A stretch of 29,517 nt of DNA. Origin: an uncultured Oscillospiraceae bacterium. GTDB lineage: Bacteria; Bacillota; Clostridia; Oscillospirales; Oscillospiraceae. The notes beneath the pieces were generated by a model. The model did no database searches, was not told the origin of the DNA, and worked only from the letters and a program-made list of their open reading frames with translations. The position numbers and the translations under genes were made by a program. Shown piece by piece: positions 19,686-27,294 of the stretch (position 1 is the stretch's first letter; each line of letters starts with the position of its first letter). Location of the stretch: positions 1-29,517 of the forward strand of contig CAJULZ010000016.1 of NCBI GenBank assembly GCA_910587205.1. The letters run 5' to 3'.

Positions 19686-21061
19686 GAGAGACGAAACGGC
19701 AGCTGAGCCTGTATTCCTTCTATGACCATACCGGCATTGAGGCCCATTTGGGGCGTATGGCGGAGCGGGGCTGGCTCCTGTGCGGGCTTGGCCAGCTTCT
19801 CTGGCACTACCGGAGGATCGAGCCGAGGCAGATCACCTTCAGCGTGTGCTATTTCCCCCAGGCCACCATCTACGACCCCCGGCCCTCGGAAAAGCAGGAG
19901 GAGTTTTACGACCTGTGCGCCCACGCGGGCTGGACGCTGGCGGGGGAATCGGGCCAGCTCCAGGTGTTCTATCACGAGGGGGAGGACCCCACGCCCATCG
20001 ACACCGACCCGGCCCTGGAGGTGGAGGCCATCCACCAGTCGGCGAAAAAGACCGTCCTGCCGGCCAATTTCCTGCTGCTGGGGGTGGCGGTGCTGAACTT
20101 GGGGCTGTTCCTGTGGCGGTTCTGGGACAATCCCGTCCTCACCCTGGCCAGCGGCGGCACCCTGCTGGCCCTGGTGGCCTATACGCTGATCCTGGTGAAC
20201 TGTACCGTGGAGCTGTGCGCCTACTTCCGCTGGCGGGGGCGGGCGCGGCGGGCGGCGGAGCGGGGGGAGTTCCTGCCCACCCGGAGCCGGGTCTGGCTCC
20301 AGCGGCTCCTGCTGGCCGTCCTGCTCCCGGCGGGGGCGTGGTGGTTCGCCGGAATGCTCCGGGACGGCGGTGGCGGCCTGGCGGCGGTGTCCATGCTGGG
20401 GGTCATAGGGATAATAGCCGCCGTCCTTGGCGTCCGGAAGCTGCTGAAGGGGGCCGGTGTGTCCGCCAAGGCCAATCTGAGGGGCACCCTGGCCGCCTGC
20501 GTGGTGCTGTCCATCCTGTTTACGGCAGCGATCCCCTGGCTTGTGATACGGGGGCTGAACAGCCGCCCCAACCCCAGGCCGGAGGAGCTTCCCCTGTCCG
20601 TGGCGGATCTGCTGGAGGGGGACTTCAGCGGCTACACCCGGAGCTGGCAGGGGGTACAGTCCCCCCTGCTGGGGCGGTACACCGCCTACGAGTGGCCCCT
20701 GGGGCCCACGGGGCGTTTCCCGGATCCTGTCCATCTGGATTATGAGGTCATCCAAGTGAAGCTCCCCGCCCTCTACGAGCTGTGCCGGGAGACCAAGCTC
20801 CATGAGCGGGACGACTGGGGCGGCAATCCGGAGGACTTTTGGTACGGGTACGCCTACGCCCCCGTGGACCCCGCCCCCTGGGGGGCGGAGGAGGTGTACC
20901 AGTGGCTGCCGGGAGACGGGACGGACAAGGAGGCGGACAACAACCAATACCTGCTGTTCTACCCGGACCGGGTGGTGGAGATCAGCTTACAGTGGGATCA
21001 GCCGCCCACGCCGGAGCAGATGGCGGCGGTCGGCGAGAAGCTGGGCCGGGGGCCGCTGTAA
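19682..21061 (+). CDS. DUF2812 domain membrane protein
   Basis: The 459-residue protein starts with a soluble DUF2812 domain (about residues 5-115, with YSFYDHTGIEAHLGRMAERG and WLLCGLGQLLWHYRRIEPRQ). Membrane segments follow at about 128-150, 155-180, 205-228, 235-255 and 270-290. A C-terminal soluble domain of about 160 residues (from about 300) is on the other side of the membrane. It is cotranscribed with its PadR regulator; such pairs often respond to envelope-active compounds. The function of the family is unknown. Confidence 0.85.
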   Translation: MRETKRQLSLYSFYDHTGIEAHLGRMAERGWLLCGLGQLLWHYRRIEPRQITFSVCYFPQATIYDPRPSEKQEEFYDLCAHAGWTLAGESGQLQVFYHEGEDPTPIDTDPALEVEAIHQSAKKTVLPANFLLLGVAVLNLGLFLWRFWDNPVLTLASGGTLLALVAYTLILVNCTVELCAYFRWRGRARRAAERGEFLPTRSRVWLQRLLLAVLLPAGAWWFAGMLRDGGGGLAAVSMLGVIGIIAAVLGVRKLLKGAGVSAKANLRGTLAACVVLSILFTAAIPWLVIRGLNSRPNPRPEELPLSVADLLEGDFSGYTRSWQGVQSPLLGRYTAYEWPLGPTGRFPDPVHLDYEVIQVKLPALYELCRETKLHERDDWGGNPEDFWYGYAYAPVDPAPWGAEEVYQWLPGDGTDKEADNNQYLLFYPDRVVEISLQWDQPPTPEQMAAVGEKLGRGPL

Positions 21062-21068
21062 TTCCCCG

Positions 21069-21097
21069 TTGCGGTGGGGACGGAAAAATGGTATACT
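21069..21097 (+). promoter_or_regulatory. Promoter of the dCMP deaminase-apbE operon
   Basis: TTGCGG (21069-21074), 17 bases, TATACT (21092-21097), just after the DUF2812 stop. Confidence 0.7.
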
Positions 21098-21111
21098 CTC
21101 TATTAACTGAG

Positions 21112-21210
21112 AAGCCCCCGCAAAGCCGTCCTTTGGCTTTGCGGGGAGAGGGGGCACAGCGGAGCGGCAGGGCCTTCCCCGGAGGGGGAGGCCTGTGAGC
21201 GCAGCTTGTG
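21112..21210 (+). other. Highly structured leader before the dCMP deaminase gene
   Basis: A first stem pairs CCCCGCAAAGCC (about 21116-21127) with GGCTTTGCGGGG (about 21135-21146). A second closes GGCACA...TGTGCC (about 21154-21211) and encloses an inner stem AGGGCCTTCCCC/GGGGGAGGCCT. The whole lies between promoter and ribosome site. No known riboswitch pattern was recognised. Confidence 0.55.
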
Positions 21211-21231
21211 CCGACGAAACGGGGGATTCCC

Positions 21232-21720
21232 ATGGCCCGCATCGATAAGGAAAACTATTATCTGGACATCGCCGGGATTGTGCTGGAGCGCTCCACCTGT
21301 ATGCGCAAGCACTATGGCGCCATCATTGTGCAGAACGACGAGATCGTCTCCTCCGGCTACAACGGCGCGCCCCGGGGACGGAAGAACTGCGGCGATCTGG
21401 GCTACTGCGCCCGGGAGGCCATGAAAATCCCCTCCGGCGAGCGGTACGAGCTGTGCCGCTCCGTCCACGCCGAGGCCAACGCCATCGTCTCCGCCCACCG
21501 GCGGGAGGTGCTGGGGGCCACGCTGTACATGGCCTGCCGGGACCCGGCCACCGGGGAGCTCATCCCCGGAGCAACCTCCTGCTCCATGTGCCGCCGGCTC
21601 ATCATCAACGCGGGCATCGCCAAGGTGGTCATCCGGGACACCCCCGCCGAGTACCGGGTGGTGGACGTACAGAGGGAATGGATTGACCAGGACGACTCCA
21701 TCCCGGAGCTGTGGCAATGA
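21232..21720 (+). CDS. dCMP deaminase family protein (ComEB-like)
   Basis: The 162-residue protein starts at ATG 21232 behind GGGGG; a GTG at 21208 lies in the leader structure. It has the cytidine/deoxycytidylate deaminase zinc motif: VHAEANAI (His ligand and catalytic Glu) and SCSMC (two Cys ligands). An extra Cys-rich loop (CGDLGYC, then C before SVHAE) is typical of dCMP deaminases. It converts dCMP to dUMP for thymidylate synthesis. Its stop overlaps the apbE start (ATGA). Confidence 0.92.
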   Translation: MARIDKENYYLDIAGIVLERSTCMRKHYGAIIVQNDEIVSSGYNGAPRGRKNCGDLGYCAREAMKIPSGERYELCRSVHAEANAIVSAHRREVLGATLYMACRDPATGELIPGATSCSMCRRLIINAGIAKVVIRDTPAEYRVVDVQREWIDQDDSIPELWQ

Positions 21721-22742
21721 GCCGCCGTCCCGCCCCGTTTCACGTGAAACGGCTGTTTGTGCTTTGGCTGGCGGCGCTGTGCCTGGGGGCGGGGTGCGCC
21801 GGGCCCCGGCCGGCGGAGCGCGTTTTTTTTGCCATGGATACCGTCATGACCCTGCGGCTGTACGGCGGCGGGGGCGAACAGCTCTTGGACGCCGTCGAGG
21901 GGCAGGTGAGGGAGCTGGAAGGGCTTTTGTCCGTCACCGGCCCGGACAGCGAGATCTACGCCCTGAACCATGGGGGTGCGGCGGAGCTGTCCTCCGAGAC
22001 GGAGGAGCTGCTGGCGCGGGCGCTGGAGCTGTGCGCCCGCACGGGTGGGGCGCTGGATATCTCCATCTATCCGGTCCTGCGGGCCTGGGGCTTCACCACC
22101 GGGGAATACGCCGTGCCCAGCGGGGACGAGCTGGCCGCCCTGCTGCCCCTGGTGGATTATACAAAGGTTGAGCTGGACGGCTCCGCCGCCTGTCTGCCTA
22201 ACGGCATGGAGATCGACCTGGGCAGCGTGGCCAAGGGGTATGCAGGGGATACGCTGGCCGCTGATTTAAAGCAGAACGGCGTCACCTCCGCCCTGCTGGA
22301 CCTGGGGGGCAGCATCCAGACCGTGGGAGCCAAGCCGGACGGTTCCCCCTGGCGGGTGGCGGTGCGGGACCCGGAGGGAGAGGGTAGCGTGGGCGTGGTC
22401 AGCGTCACGGACCGGGCGGTGGTCACCTCCGGCGGGTATGAACGCTATTTTGAGCAGGACGGGGCACGCTACTGGCACATCCTGGACCCGGGGACGGGGA
22501 AGCCCGCCCGGAATGGCCTGGCCTCCGTCACGGTGGTGGGGGAGAGCGGCCTTGTGTGTGACGCGCTGTCCACCGCCCTGTTCGTCATGGGGCTGGACGG
22601 CGCCCTGGATCATTGGCGCCAGCATCAAGATTTTGAGGCAATATTTGTATCAGAGGACGGTTCCGTCACCGTCACCGCCGGACTGGAGGGCAGCTTCACC
22701 CTGAGCCAAAAGGACCGTGTCCTGACTATCGCCAGGCCCTGA
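21717..22742 (+). CDS. apbE: FAD:protein FMN transferase (ApbE), lipoprotein
   Basis: The 341-residue protein has an N-terminal signal with LAALCLGAGC (Cys near residue 23), so it is probably lipid-anchored outside the membrane. ApbE blocks visible are FFAMDTVMTLRLYG, IDLGSVAKGYAGD, ALLDLGGSIQTVG and YWHILDPGTGKPARNGLAS, which bind FAD and Mg. The enzyme attaches FMN to a Thr of target proteins such as Rnf or Nqr subunits. It is coupled to the deaminase gene by ATGA. A parS-like palindrome lies in codons 7-12, giving the residues FHVKR. Confidence 0.93.
   Translation: MSRRPAPFHVKRLFVLWLAALCLGAGCAGPRPAERVFFAMDTVMTLRLYGGGGEQLLDAVEGQVRELEGLLSVTGPDSEIYALNHGGAAELSSETEELLARALELCARTGGALDISIYPVLRAWGFTTGEYAVPSGDELAALLPLVDYTKVELDGSAACLPNGMEIDLGSVAKGYAGDTLAADLKQNGVTSALLDLGGSIQTVGAKPDGSPWRVAVRDPEGEGSVGVVSVTDRAVVTSGGYERYFEQDGARYWHILDPGTGKPARNGLASVTVVGESGLVCDALSTALFVMGLDGALDHWRQHQDFEAIFVSEDGSVTVTAGLEGSFTLSQKDRVLTIARP
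21735..21752. promoter_or_regulatory. parS-like centromere site
   Basis: CCGTTTCACGTGAAACGG is a perfect 18-bp palindrome. Its inner 14 bases match the Spo0J/ParB site consensus TGTTNCACGTGAAACA except for the outer T/A. Chromosomal parS sites often lie inside genes and encode FHVK-like peptides, as here. Confidence 0.7.
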
Positions 22743-22940
22743 ATGCACCGCGGGCCGCGGCTCCCGCCCATCCAGGCGCAGCTCGTGGGGCGCGGGCTAT
22801 TTCAGTGTCCGGCAGTCGGCGGCAGCACAAATCGGTCGCTTTCCCTCCGTCCCGGCCCGGCCTTGGGCCGCAGCGCGGCCCTGCGCCCGTCCTCGCTCCG
22901 GTCCAAGCTTCCTCGCTGACCGCTTCTCCGCGCTTCTCTG
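22743..22940. repeat. GC-rich noncoding spacer, copy C
   Basis: It shares with the spacers at 3574-3694 and 17031-17259 the motifs GCTTTCCCTCCG (22838-22849), CCTCGCTCCGG (22891-22901) and GCTTCTCCGCGCTTCT (22922-22937), in that order. It lies between apbE and the RNase Y promoter and holds no supported gene. Confidence 0.55.
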
Positions 22941-22969
22941 GAAAGTTCATGAAAGTTTCACATTTCCAC

Positions 22970-22998
22970 TTGACAGGGAAGCGGCGGGCCTTTACAAT
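22970..22998 (+). promoter_or_regulatory. Promoter of rny
   Basis: TTGACA (22970-22975), 17 bases, TACAAT (22993-22998). The leader to ATG 23246 is about 240 bases. It includes a terminator-like hairpin CGCGGTGCGT/ACGCATCGCG (23153-23178) followed by TCTTATTTT, which may allow control of RNase Y by attenuation. Confidence 0.8.
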
Positions 22999-23245
22999 AA
23001 GAAAGGATAATTTTGAAAAACCGCAGGGTTTTCCCCCGCGTTTTGAGCGTTTGCGGCGTCGTTCCGGCCCGCTTCTATATATCTATCGGCTTGTCAATAG
23101 ATTTGTGACACTCAAATATTGCGCCCAGGTGGGTGGGCGGTTTTTCGGTTATCGCGGTGCGTCGCGTCACGCATCGCGTCTTATTTTGCAAAATTTTCTT
23201 GGAAAGAACCGCAAAAATTACACAAACAGGAGGTGTAGAACTCAG

Positions 23246-24799
23246 ATGCCACCGTATGTCACGGTCATTATCGCCGTTGTTGTGGGGCTGGTCTGCGCTG
23301 TCGTGGGCTTCGTCCTGGGCTACCAGCGGCGCAAGGCCGCCGCCGAGCGGGAAATCGGTTCCGCCGAGGAGGAGGCCCGCCGCATCATCAACGATGCCAT
23401 CAAGAGCGCGGAGAGCAAGAAGCGGGAGGCCACAGTGGAGGCCAAGGAGGAGATCCTCAAGGCCCGCAGCGAGTTCGACAAAGAGGTCAAGGACCGCCGC
23501 AATGAGATCCAGCGCCAGGAAAACCGGCTCAATTCCAAGGAGGAAAACCTGGACCGCAAGCTGGAAAACCTGGAGCGCAAGGAGGAAAATGTCACCGCCC
23601 GCATCGCTCAGCTGGACAAGGAGCACCAGGAGCTGGAGGGCCTGAAGAACAGCCAGATCGAGCTGTTGGAGCGCATCTCCGGCCTGACGGTGGAGGAGGC
23701 CAAGCGCTACCTCATCGAGCAGCTGGAGGACGACGTCACCCACGAGGAGGCGCTGAAGCTCAAGGAGATCCAGACCCGGTACAAGGAGGAGGCGGAGACC
23801 TTCGCCCGGGAGCAGATCGCCCTGGCCATCCAGCGCTGCGCCGCCGACCATGTGGCGGAGGCCACCGTGTCGGTGGTACCCCTGCCCAACGACGAGATGA
23901 AGGGCCGGATCATCGGCCGGGAGGGCCGGAACATCCGCACCCTGGAGACCATGACCGGGGTGGACCTCATCATCGACGACACCCCCGAGGCCATCACCGT
24001 GTCCTGCTTCGATCCGGTACGCCGGGAGATCGCCCGGCTGGCCCTGGAAAAGCTCATCCTGGACGGCCGCATCCACCCCACCCGCATCGAGGAGATGGTG
24101 GAGAAGGCCAAGCGGGAGGTGGATGCCACCATCCGCGCCGAGGGCGAGCGGGCCGTGTTTGAGACCAACGTCCACGGCCTCAACCCGGAGCTGGTCAAGC
24201 TGCTGGGCCGCCAGCACTACCGCACCAGCTTCGGTCAGAACGTGCTCAACCACTCCATCGAGGTATCCCAGCTGGCGGGCCTGCTGGCCGCCGAGATCGG
24301 CGTCAACGTGGCCGAGGCCAAGCGGGCGGGCCTGCTCCACGACCTGGGCAAGTCCATCGACCACGAGGTGGAGGGTTCCCACGTGCAGATCGGCGTGGAG
24401 CTGGCCCGGAAGTACCGGGAGAGCGAGAACGTCATCCACGCCATCGAGGCCCACCACGGCGACGTGGAGGCCCGGACCATCGTGGCCTGCCTGGTGCAGG
24501 CCGCCGACGCCATCTCCGCCGCCCGTCCGGGGGCCCGGAAGGAGAACGTGGAGTACTACATCAAGCGGCTGGAAAAGCTGGAGGAGCTGACCTCCTCCTT
24601 CGCCGGGGTGGACAAGGCCTACGCCATCCAGGCGGGCCGCGAGGTGCGCATCATGGTCAACCCCGAGGCCATCAGCGAGGACCGCATGGTGCTCCTGGCC
24701 CGGGAGATCGCCAAGAAGATCGAGGATGAGCTGGAGTACCCCGGCCAGATCAAGGTGAACCTGATCCGGGAGACCAAGGCCATCGAATATGCCAAATAA
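23246..24799 (+). CDS. rny: Ribonuclease Y
   Basis: The 517-residue protein has the normal length and order. An N-terminal membrane helix (residues 4-25, VTVIIAVVVGLVCAVVGFVL) is followed by a long charged coiled coil (about 30-165, repeated NLERKEEN-type heptads). Then come a KH domain with GRIIGREGRNIRTLE (about 213-227) and an HD domain with HSIEVSQLAG and GLLHDLGKSIDHE (metal-binding HD pair). It is a membrane-anchored endoribonuclease that starts mRNA decay in Firmicutes. AGGAGGTG lies ten bases before ATG 23246. The open frame further upstream is noncoding. Confidence 0.97.
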   Translation: MPPYVTVIIAVVVGLVCAVVGFVLGYQRRKAAAEREIGSAEEEARRIINDAIKSAESKKREATVEAKEEILKARSEFDKEVKDRRNEIQRQENRLNSKEENLDRKLENLERKEENVTARIAQLDKEHQELEGLKNSQIELLERISGLTVEEAKRYLIEQLEDDVTHEEALKLKEIQTRYKEEAETFAREQIALAIQRCAADHVAEATVSVVPLPNDEMKGRIIGREGRNIRTLETMTGVDLIIDDTPEAITVSCFDPVRREIARLALEKLILDGRIHPTRIEEMVEKAKREVDATIRAEGERAVFETNVHGLNPELVKLLGRQHYRTSFGQNVLNHSIEVSQLAGLLAAEIGVNVAEAKRAGLLHDLGKSIDHEVEGSHVQIGVELARKYRESENVIHAIEAHHGDVEARTIVACLVQAADAISAARPGARKENVEYYIKRLEKLEELTSSFAGVDKAYAIQAGREVRIMVNPEAISEDRMVLLAREIAKKIEDELEYPGQIKVNLIRETKAIEYAK

Positions 24800-24804
24800 A
24801 TGAG

Positions 24805-24839
24805 ACGCGTCGCCGTGGAATCCACGGCGACGCGTTTTT
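24805..24839 (+). terminator. Terminator of rny
   Basis: A 15-bp perfect stem (24805-24819 with 24821-24835; the inner pairs must open to form the loop) followed by five T. Confidence 0.9.
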
Positions 24840-24843
24840 CCCG

Positions 24844-24872
24844 TTGCGTTTTAACAGGGGCTGTGATATGCT
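24844..24872 (+). promoter_or_regulatory. Possible promoter of the small membrane-anchored protein gene
   Basis: TTGCGT (24844-24849), 17 bases, TATGCT (24867-24872). The leader has a short hairpin GCAGC/GCTGC near 24886-24900. Confidence 0.5.
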
Positions 24873-24917
24873 GATATGCGTTTAGCAGCTTTTAGCTGCG
24901 AAGAAGGAGGCAGTGAA

Positions 24918-25289
24918 ATGAAAAAGAAAGGTGTCATAGCGACGGTTGTCGTTTTGATTGCTGTGGCAGTGGGTGTTTATCTGCTGGCCCGTCCTAAGCC
25001 GTTGGGCAGTATGCACAACAGCTATTCAGAACAGACCACAACGGTCTCTGATATTTCATTTTTGGGAGATGCAAACCAAAGAATCAGATTTTCATTCCGT
25101 TCAGACATTGTATGCGGAGAATTGGACATCATTCTGTCTGATTCCGCGGGCAATGAAGTATATATCCTGGATCAGGCGGACGCTTTAGAAAAGCTATTCA
25201 CTTTAAACAGTTCGGATACATATACTTTGACAGCTAAGTGCACCGATTTTGTTGGAAAATATGAGGTTTCCGTTTACAAGGCAGACTAA
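24918..25289 (+). CDS. Small membrane-anchored extracytoplasmic protein, unknown function
   Basis: The 123-residue protein starts MKKKGVIATVVVLIAVAVGV, a signal anchor, followed by an extracellular beta-rich domain of about 95 residues (ISFLGDANQRIRFSFRSDIV ... YTLTAKCTDFVGKYEVSVYK). The C-terminal part resembles a small beta-sandwich, but no family was recognised. AAGGAGG precedes its ATG. The gene is clearly more AT-rich than its neighbours, which suggests later acquisition. No terminator was seen before the next gene. Confidence 0.7.
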   Translation: MKKKGVIATVVVLIAVAVGVYLLARPKPLGSMHNSYSEQTTTVSDISFLGDANQRIRFSFRSDIVCGELDIILSDSAGNEVYILDQADALEKLFTLNSSDTYTLTAKCTDFVGKYEVSVYKAD

Positions 25290-25363
25290 ACCGCTTTTTC
25301 ATGCAGAATACTAATTCATTTGAAATGTTATGATATTTGTACCCCGAGAAAAGGATGGGATTT

Positions 25364-26272
25364 ATGGTCACCTTTGCAAGCCCCCAGTTTGAGGACCGCC
25401 AGTGGGCTCAGCCCCTGCTGGAAGCGGAGGGCAGCTTTGGCTGCGAATACAATTTTGCCAACATCTACCTCTGGAGCCGGGCGTGGCCCCAGCAGATCGC
25501 CCGGTACGGGGACCGGCTGCTGGTACGCATCCAGGGCAGGCTGGGACTGAGCTACCTGTATCCCGCCGGGAGCGGCCCCCTGGCCCCCGCCGTGGACGCC
25601 ATAGCTGCCGATGCCGCGGCCAACGGCGTGCCCCCCACCCTGGTGTGCGTGACGGCGGAGCAGCGGGCGGCGCTGGAGGGGGCCTGCCCGGGCCGCTTCG
25701 CCTTTGAGGCGGACCGGGACGGCTTCGACTACCTTTACGATATCAACCGGCTGGCCGATCTGCCGGGGAAGAAGCTCCACGCCAAGCGCAACCACATCCA
25801 CCGCTTTGACGAGCAGTTCCCCGACTGGCTGCTGGAGGACATTACCCCCGCCAACGTCCCCGAGTGCGTGGAGCTGGAGCGCCAGTGGGCCGCCATCCGC
25901 CAGGAGGAGGCGGGGGAGGACGGGGACTCGGTGTCCGAGGAGACCATCGCGGTGATCGAAGCGCTGTACCACATGGACAAGCTGGGGCTGGAGGGGGCGC
26001 TCATCCGGGCGGACGGCTCTCCCGTGGCCTTTTCCCTGGGGGGGCTCATCACCCCCGAGGTGTTCGACGTGAACTTTGAGAAGTCCTTCGGGGACATCCA
26101 GGGGGCCTATCCCGCCATTAACCGGGAGATGGCCCGGTTCGTCCGGGAGCGGCATCCCCAGGTGAAGTGGCTCAACCGGGAGGACGACCTGGGGCTGGAG
26201 GGCTTGCGGAAAGCCAAGCTGTCCTATTACCCGGATATTTTGCTGGAGAAATACAATGCCCGGGAGGTATAG
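25364..26272 (+). CDS. DUF2156 protein, phosphatidylglycerol lysyltransferase C-domain-like
   Basis: The 302-residue product from ATG 25364 (GGATGGG upstream; earlier TTG/ATG codons lack a site) shows FGCEYNFANIYLWSRAWPQQ, then FDYLYDINRLADLPGKKLHA and KRNHIHRFDEQFPD. Later blocks are PVAFSLGGLITPEVFDVNFE and KSFGDIQGAYPAINREMARF. This is the double-GNAT fold of DUF2156 (LPG synthase C-terminal domain) without a membrane domain. Such soluble forms transfer acyl or aminoacyl groups; the substrate is unknown. It is 2 bases from the GNAT gene and probably cotranscribed. Confidence 0.88.
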   Translation: MVTFASPQFEDRQWAQPLLEAEGSFGCEYNFANIYLWSRAWPQQIARYGDRLLVRIQGRLGLSYLYPAGSGPLAPAVDAIAADAAANGVPPTLVCVTAEQRAALEGACPGRFAFEADRDGFDYLYDINRLADLPGKKLHAKRNHIHRFDEQFPDWLLEDITPANVPECVELERQWAAIRQEEAGEDGDSVSEETIAVIEALYHMDKLGLEGALIRADGSPVAFSLGGLITPEVFDVNFEKSFGDIQGAYPAINREMARFVRERHPQVKWLNREDDLGLEGLRKAKLSYYPDILLEKYNAREV

Positions 26273-26274
26273 GC

Positions 26275-27108
26275 ATGATCCAGATCCATCACGCCCGGGG
26301 CGGGGAGGCGGATGCTGCTGCGGCCCTGTGGATGGAAGTGTTTGGGGACGATCCGGCCTTCCAGCGGGAATTTTACCGCCTGTGCGCCCCGGCCGGCCCG
26401 CTGGTGCTCACTGAGGACGGGGAACTGCGCTCCATGCTGGCCCTGCCGGAGCTTGCCCTGGTGTTGGCGGACGGAAGACGGCTGCGGGCGGGGTACGTCT
26501 ACGCCTTGGCCACCCGCCCGGACTGCCGGGGGCAGGGCTGGGCGGCCATGCTGCTGGAGACGGCGGCGGGGCTGGCCCGGGGCAGGGGGCTGGACTGCCT
26601 CCTCACTGTCCCGGCCCATCCGGAGCTGTTCCGCTTTTTTGCCCAAAGCGGCTTCCAGCCGGGGTTTTACGTCCGAGAAGCGGAGGCCCCGCCCGCCCCG
26701 GCCCCGATGGAGAAAATCCCGCCGGAGGAGTACGCCGCCCTGCGGGAATCCCTGTTAGCGGGACGGGCCCACACGGTCTACACCTCCGGACAGCTTGATT
26801 TTCAGCGGGGGCTGTGCCCCCATCCGGCCAGCGGGCTGTACCGCTTGGAGCTGCCCCGCGGCCCCGGCTGCGCCGCCGTGGAGGACTGGCCGGAGCGCCC
26901 GGTGGTGAAGGAGCTGCTGTGCGCCCGGTCGGACACGGAGCAGGGGGCCGGAGCCTGCGCCGCCCTGTGCGGCAGGCCTGTCCGGGCGCGTACCCCGGCG
27001 GGGCCGGGGGAGGGGGAACCCTTCGGGGCGGCGCGTTGGCTGGAGGGCACGCCCGCCTCCATCCAGGACCTGGCCCTGGACGGCTGGCTGGGACTGGCCT
27101 TCGACTGA
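26275..27108 (+). CDS. GNAT family N-acetyltransferase
   Basis: The 277-residue protein starts at ATG 26275 behind GGGAGG. The N-terminal GNAT domain has YVYALATRPDCRGQGWAAML (acetyl-CoA loop, RxxGxG-type) and LLTVPAHPELFRFFAQSGFQ. The C-terminal half (about 140-277) is a second, degenerate domain, as in Eis-like or paired GNAT enzymes. It sits with the DUF2156 gene, a common pair in Clostridia. The acceptor is unknown. Confidence 0.85.
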   Translation: MIQIHHARGGEADAAAALWMEVFGDDPAFQREFYRLCAPAGPLVLTEDGELRSMLALPELALVLADGRRLRAGYVYALATRPDCRGQGWAAMLLETAAGLARGRGLDCLLTVPAHPELFRFFAQSGFQPGFYVREAEAPPAPAPMEKIPPEEYAALRESLLAGRAHTVYTSGQLDFQRGLCPHPASGLYRLELPRGPGCAAVEDWPERPVVKELLCARSDTEQGAGACAALCGRPVRARTPAGPGEGEPFGAARWLEGTPASIQDLALDGWLGLAFD

Positions 27109-27132
27109 ATCCGCCCAGCAAATGCATCATTT

Positions 27133-27146
27133 TGCATAAAAATTCA
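27133..27146. promoter_or_regulatory. Possible ARG box (ArgR/AhrC site)
   Basis: TGCATAAAAATTCA resembles the ArgR consensus TGAATAAAAATTCA with one change. A second weaker match (TGCATTTTTTCTGCAT) overlaps the promoter at 27207-27235. Together they suggest arginine-dependent control of the transporter. Confidence 0.45.
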
Positions 27147-27206
27147 TTTTCTTTTTTCATAAACCCATCACATTCCATGAAATGCAGGGGGATTTGAAAA
27201 ATCCGC

Positions 27207-27235
27207 TTGCATTTTTTCTGCATAGGATGTATACT
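27207..27235 (+). promoter_or_regulatory. Promoter of the amino acid transporter operon
   Basis: TTGCAT (27207-27212), 17 bases, TATACT (27230-27235), about 60 bases before the start codon. Confidence 0.8.
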
Positions 27236-27294
27236 TTCATTCAACAGCCGCTCACGGCGCGCTGTATCCAATCGGCAAATCCCAGAGGAGATGA

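Noticed and set aside
19649..20947. Minus-strand open frame opposite the DUF2812 gene
   Set aside because: Shadow of a PadR-coupled gene with a clear start; low-complexity Pro/Arg/Gln composition.
22805..23245. N-terminal extension of RNase Y
   Set aside because: It would cover a consensus promoter and spacer copy C; the AGGAGGTG site and membrane helix fix the start at 23246.
23075..24457. Long minus-strand open frame (460 codons) opposite rny
   Set aside because: It is the antisense shadow of a highly conserved gene; codon use is unnatural and there is no ribosome site.
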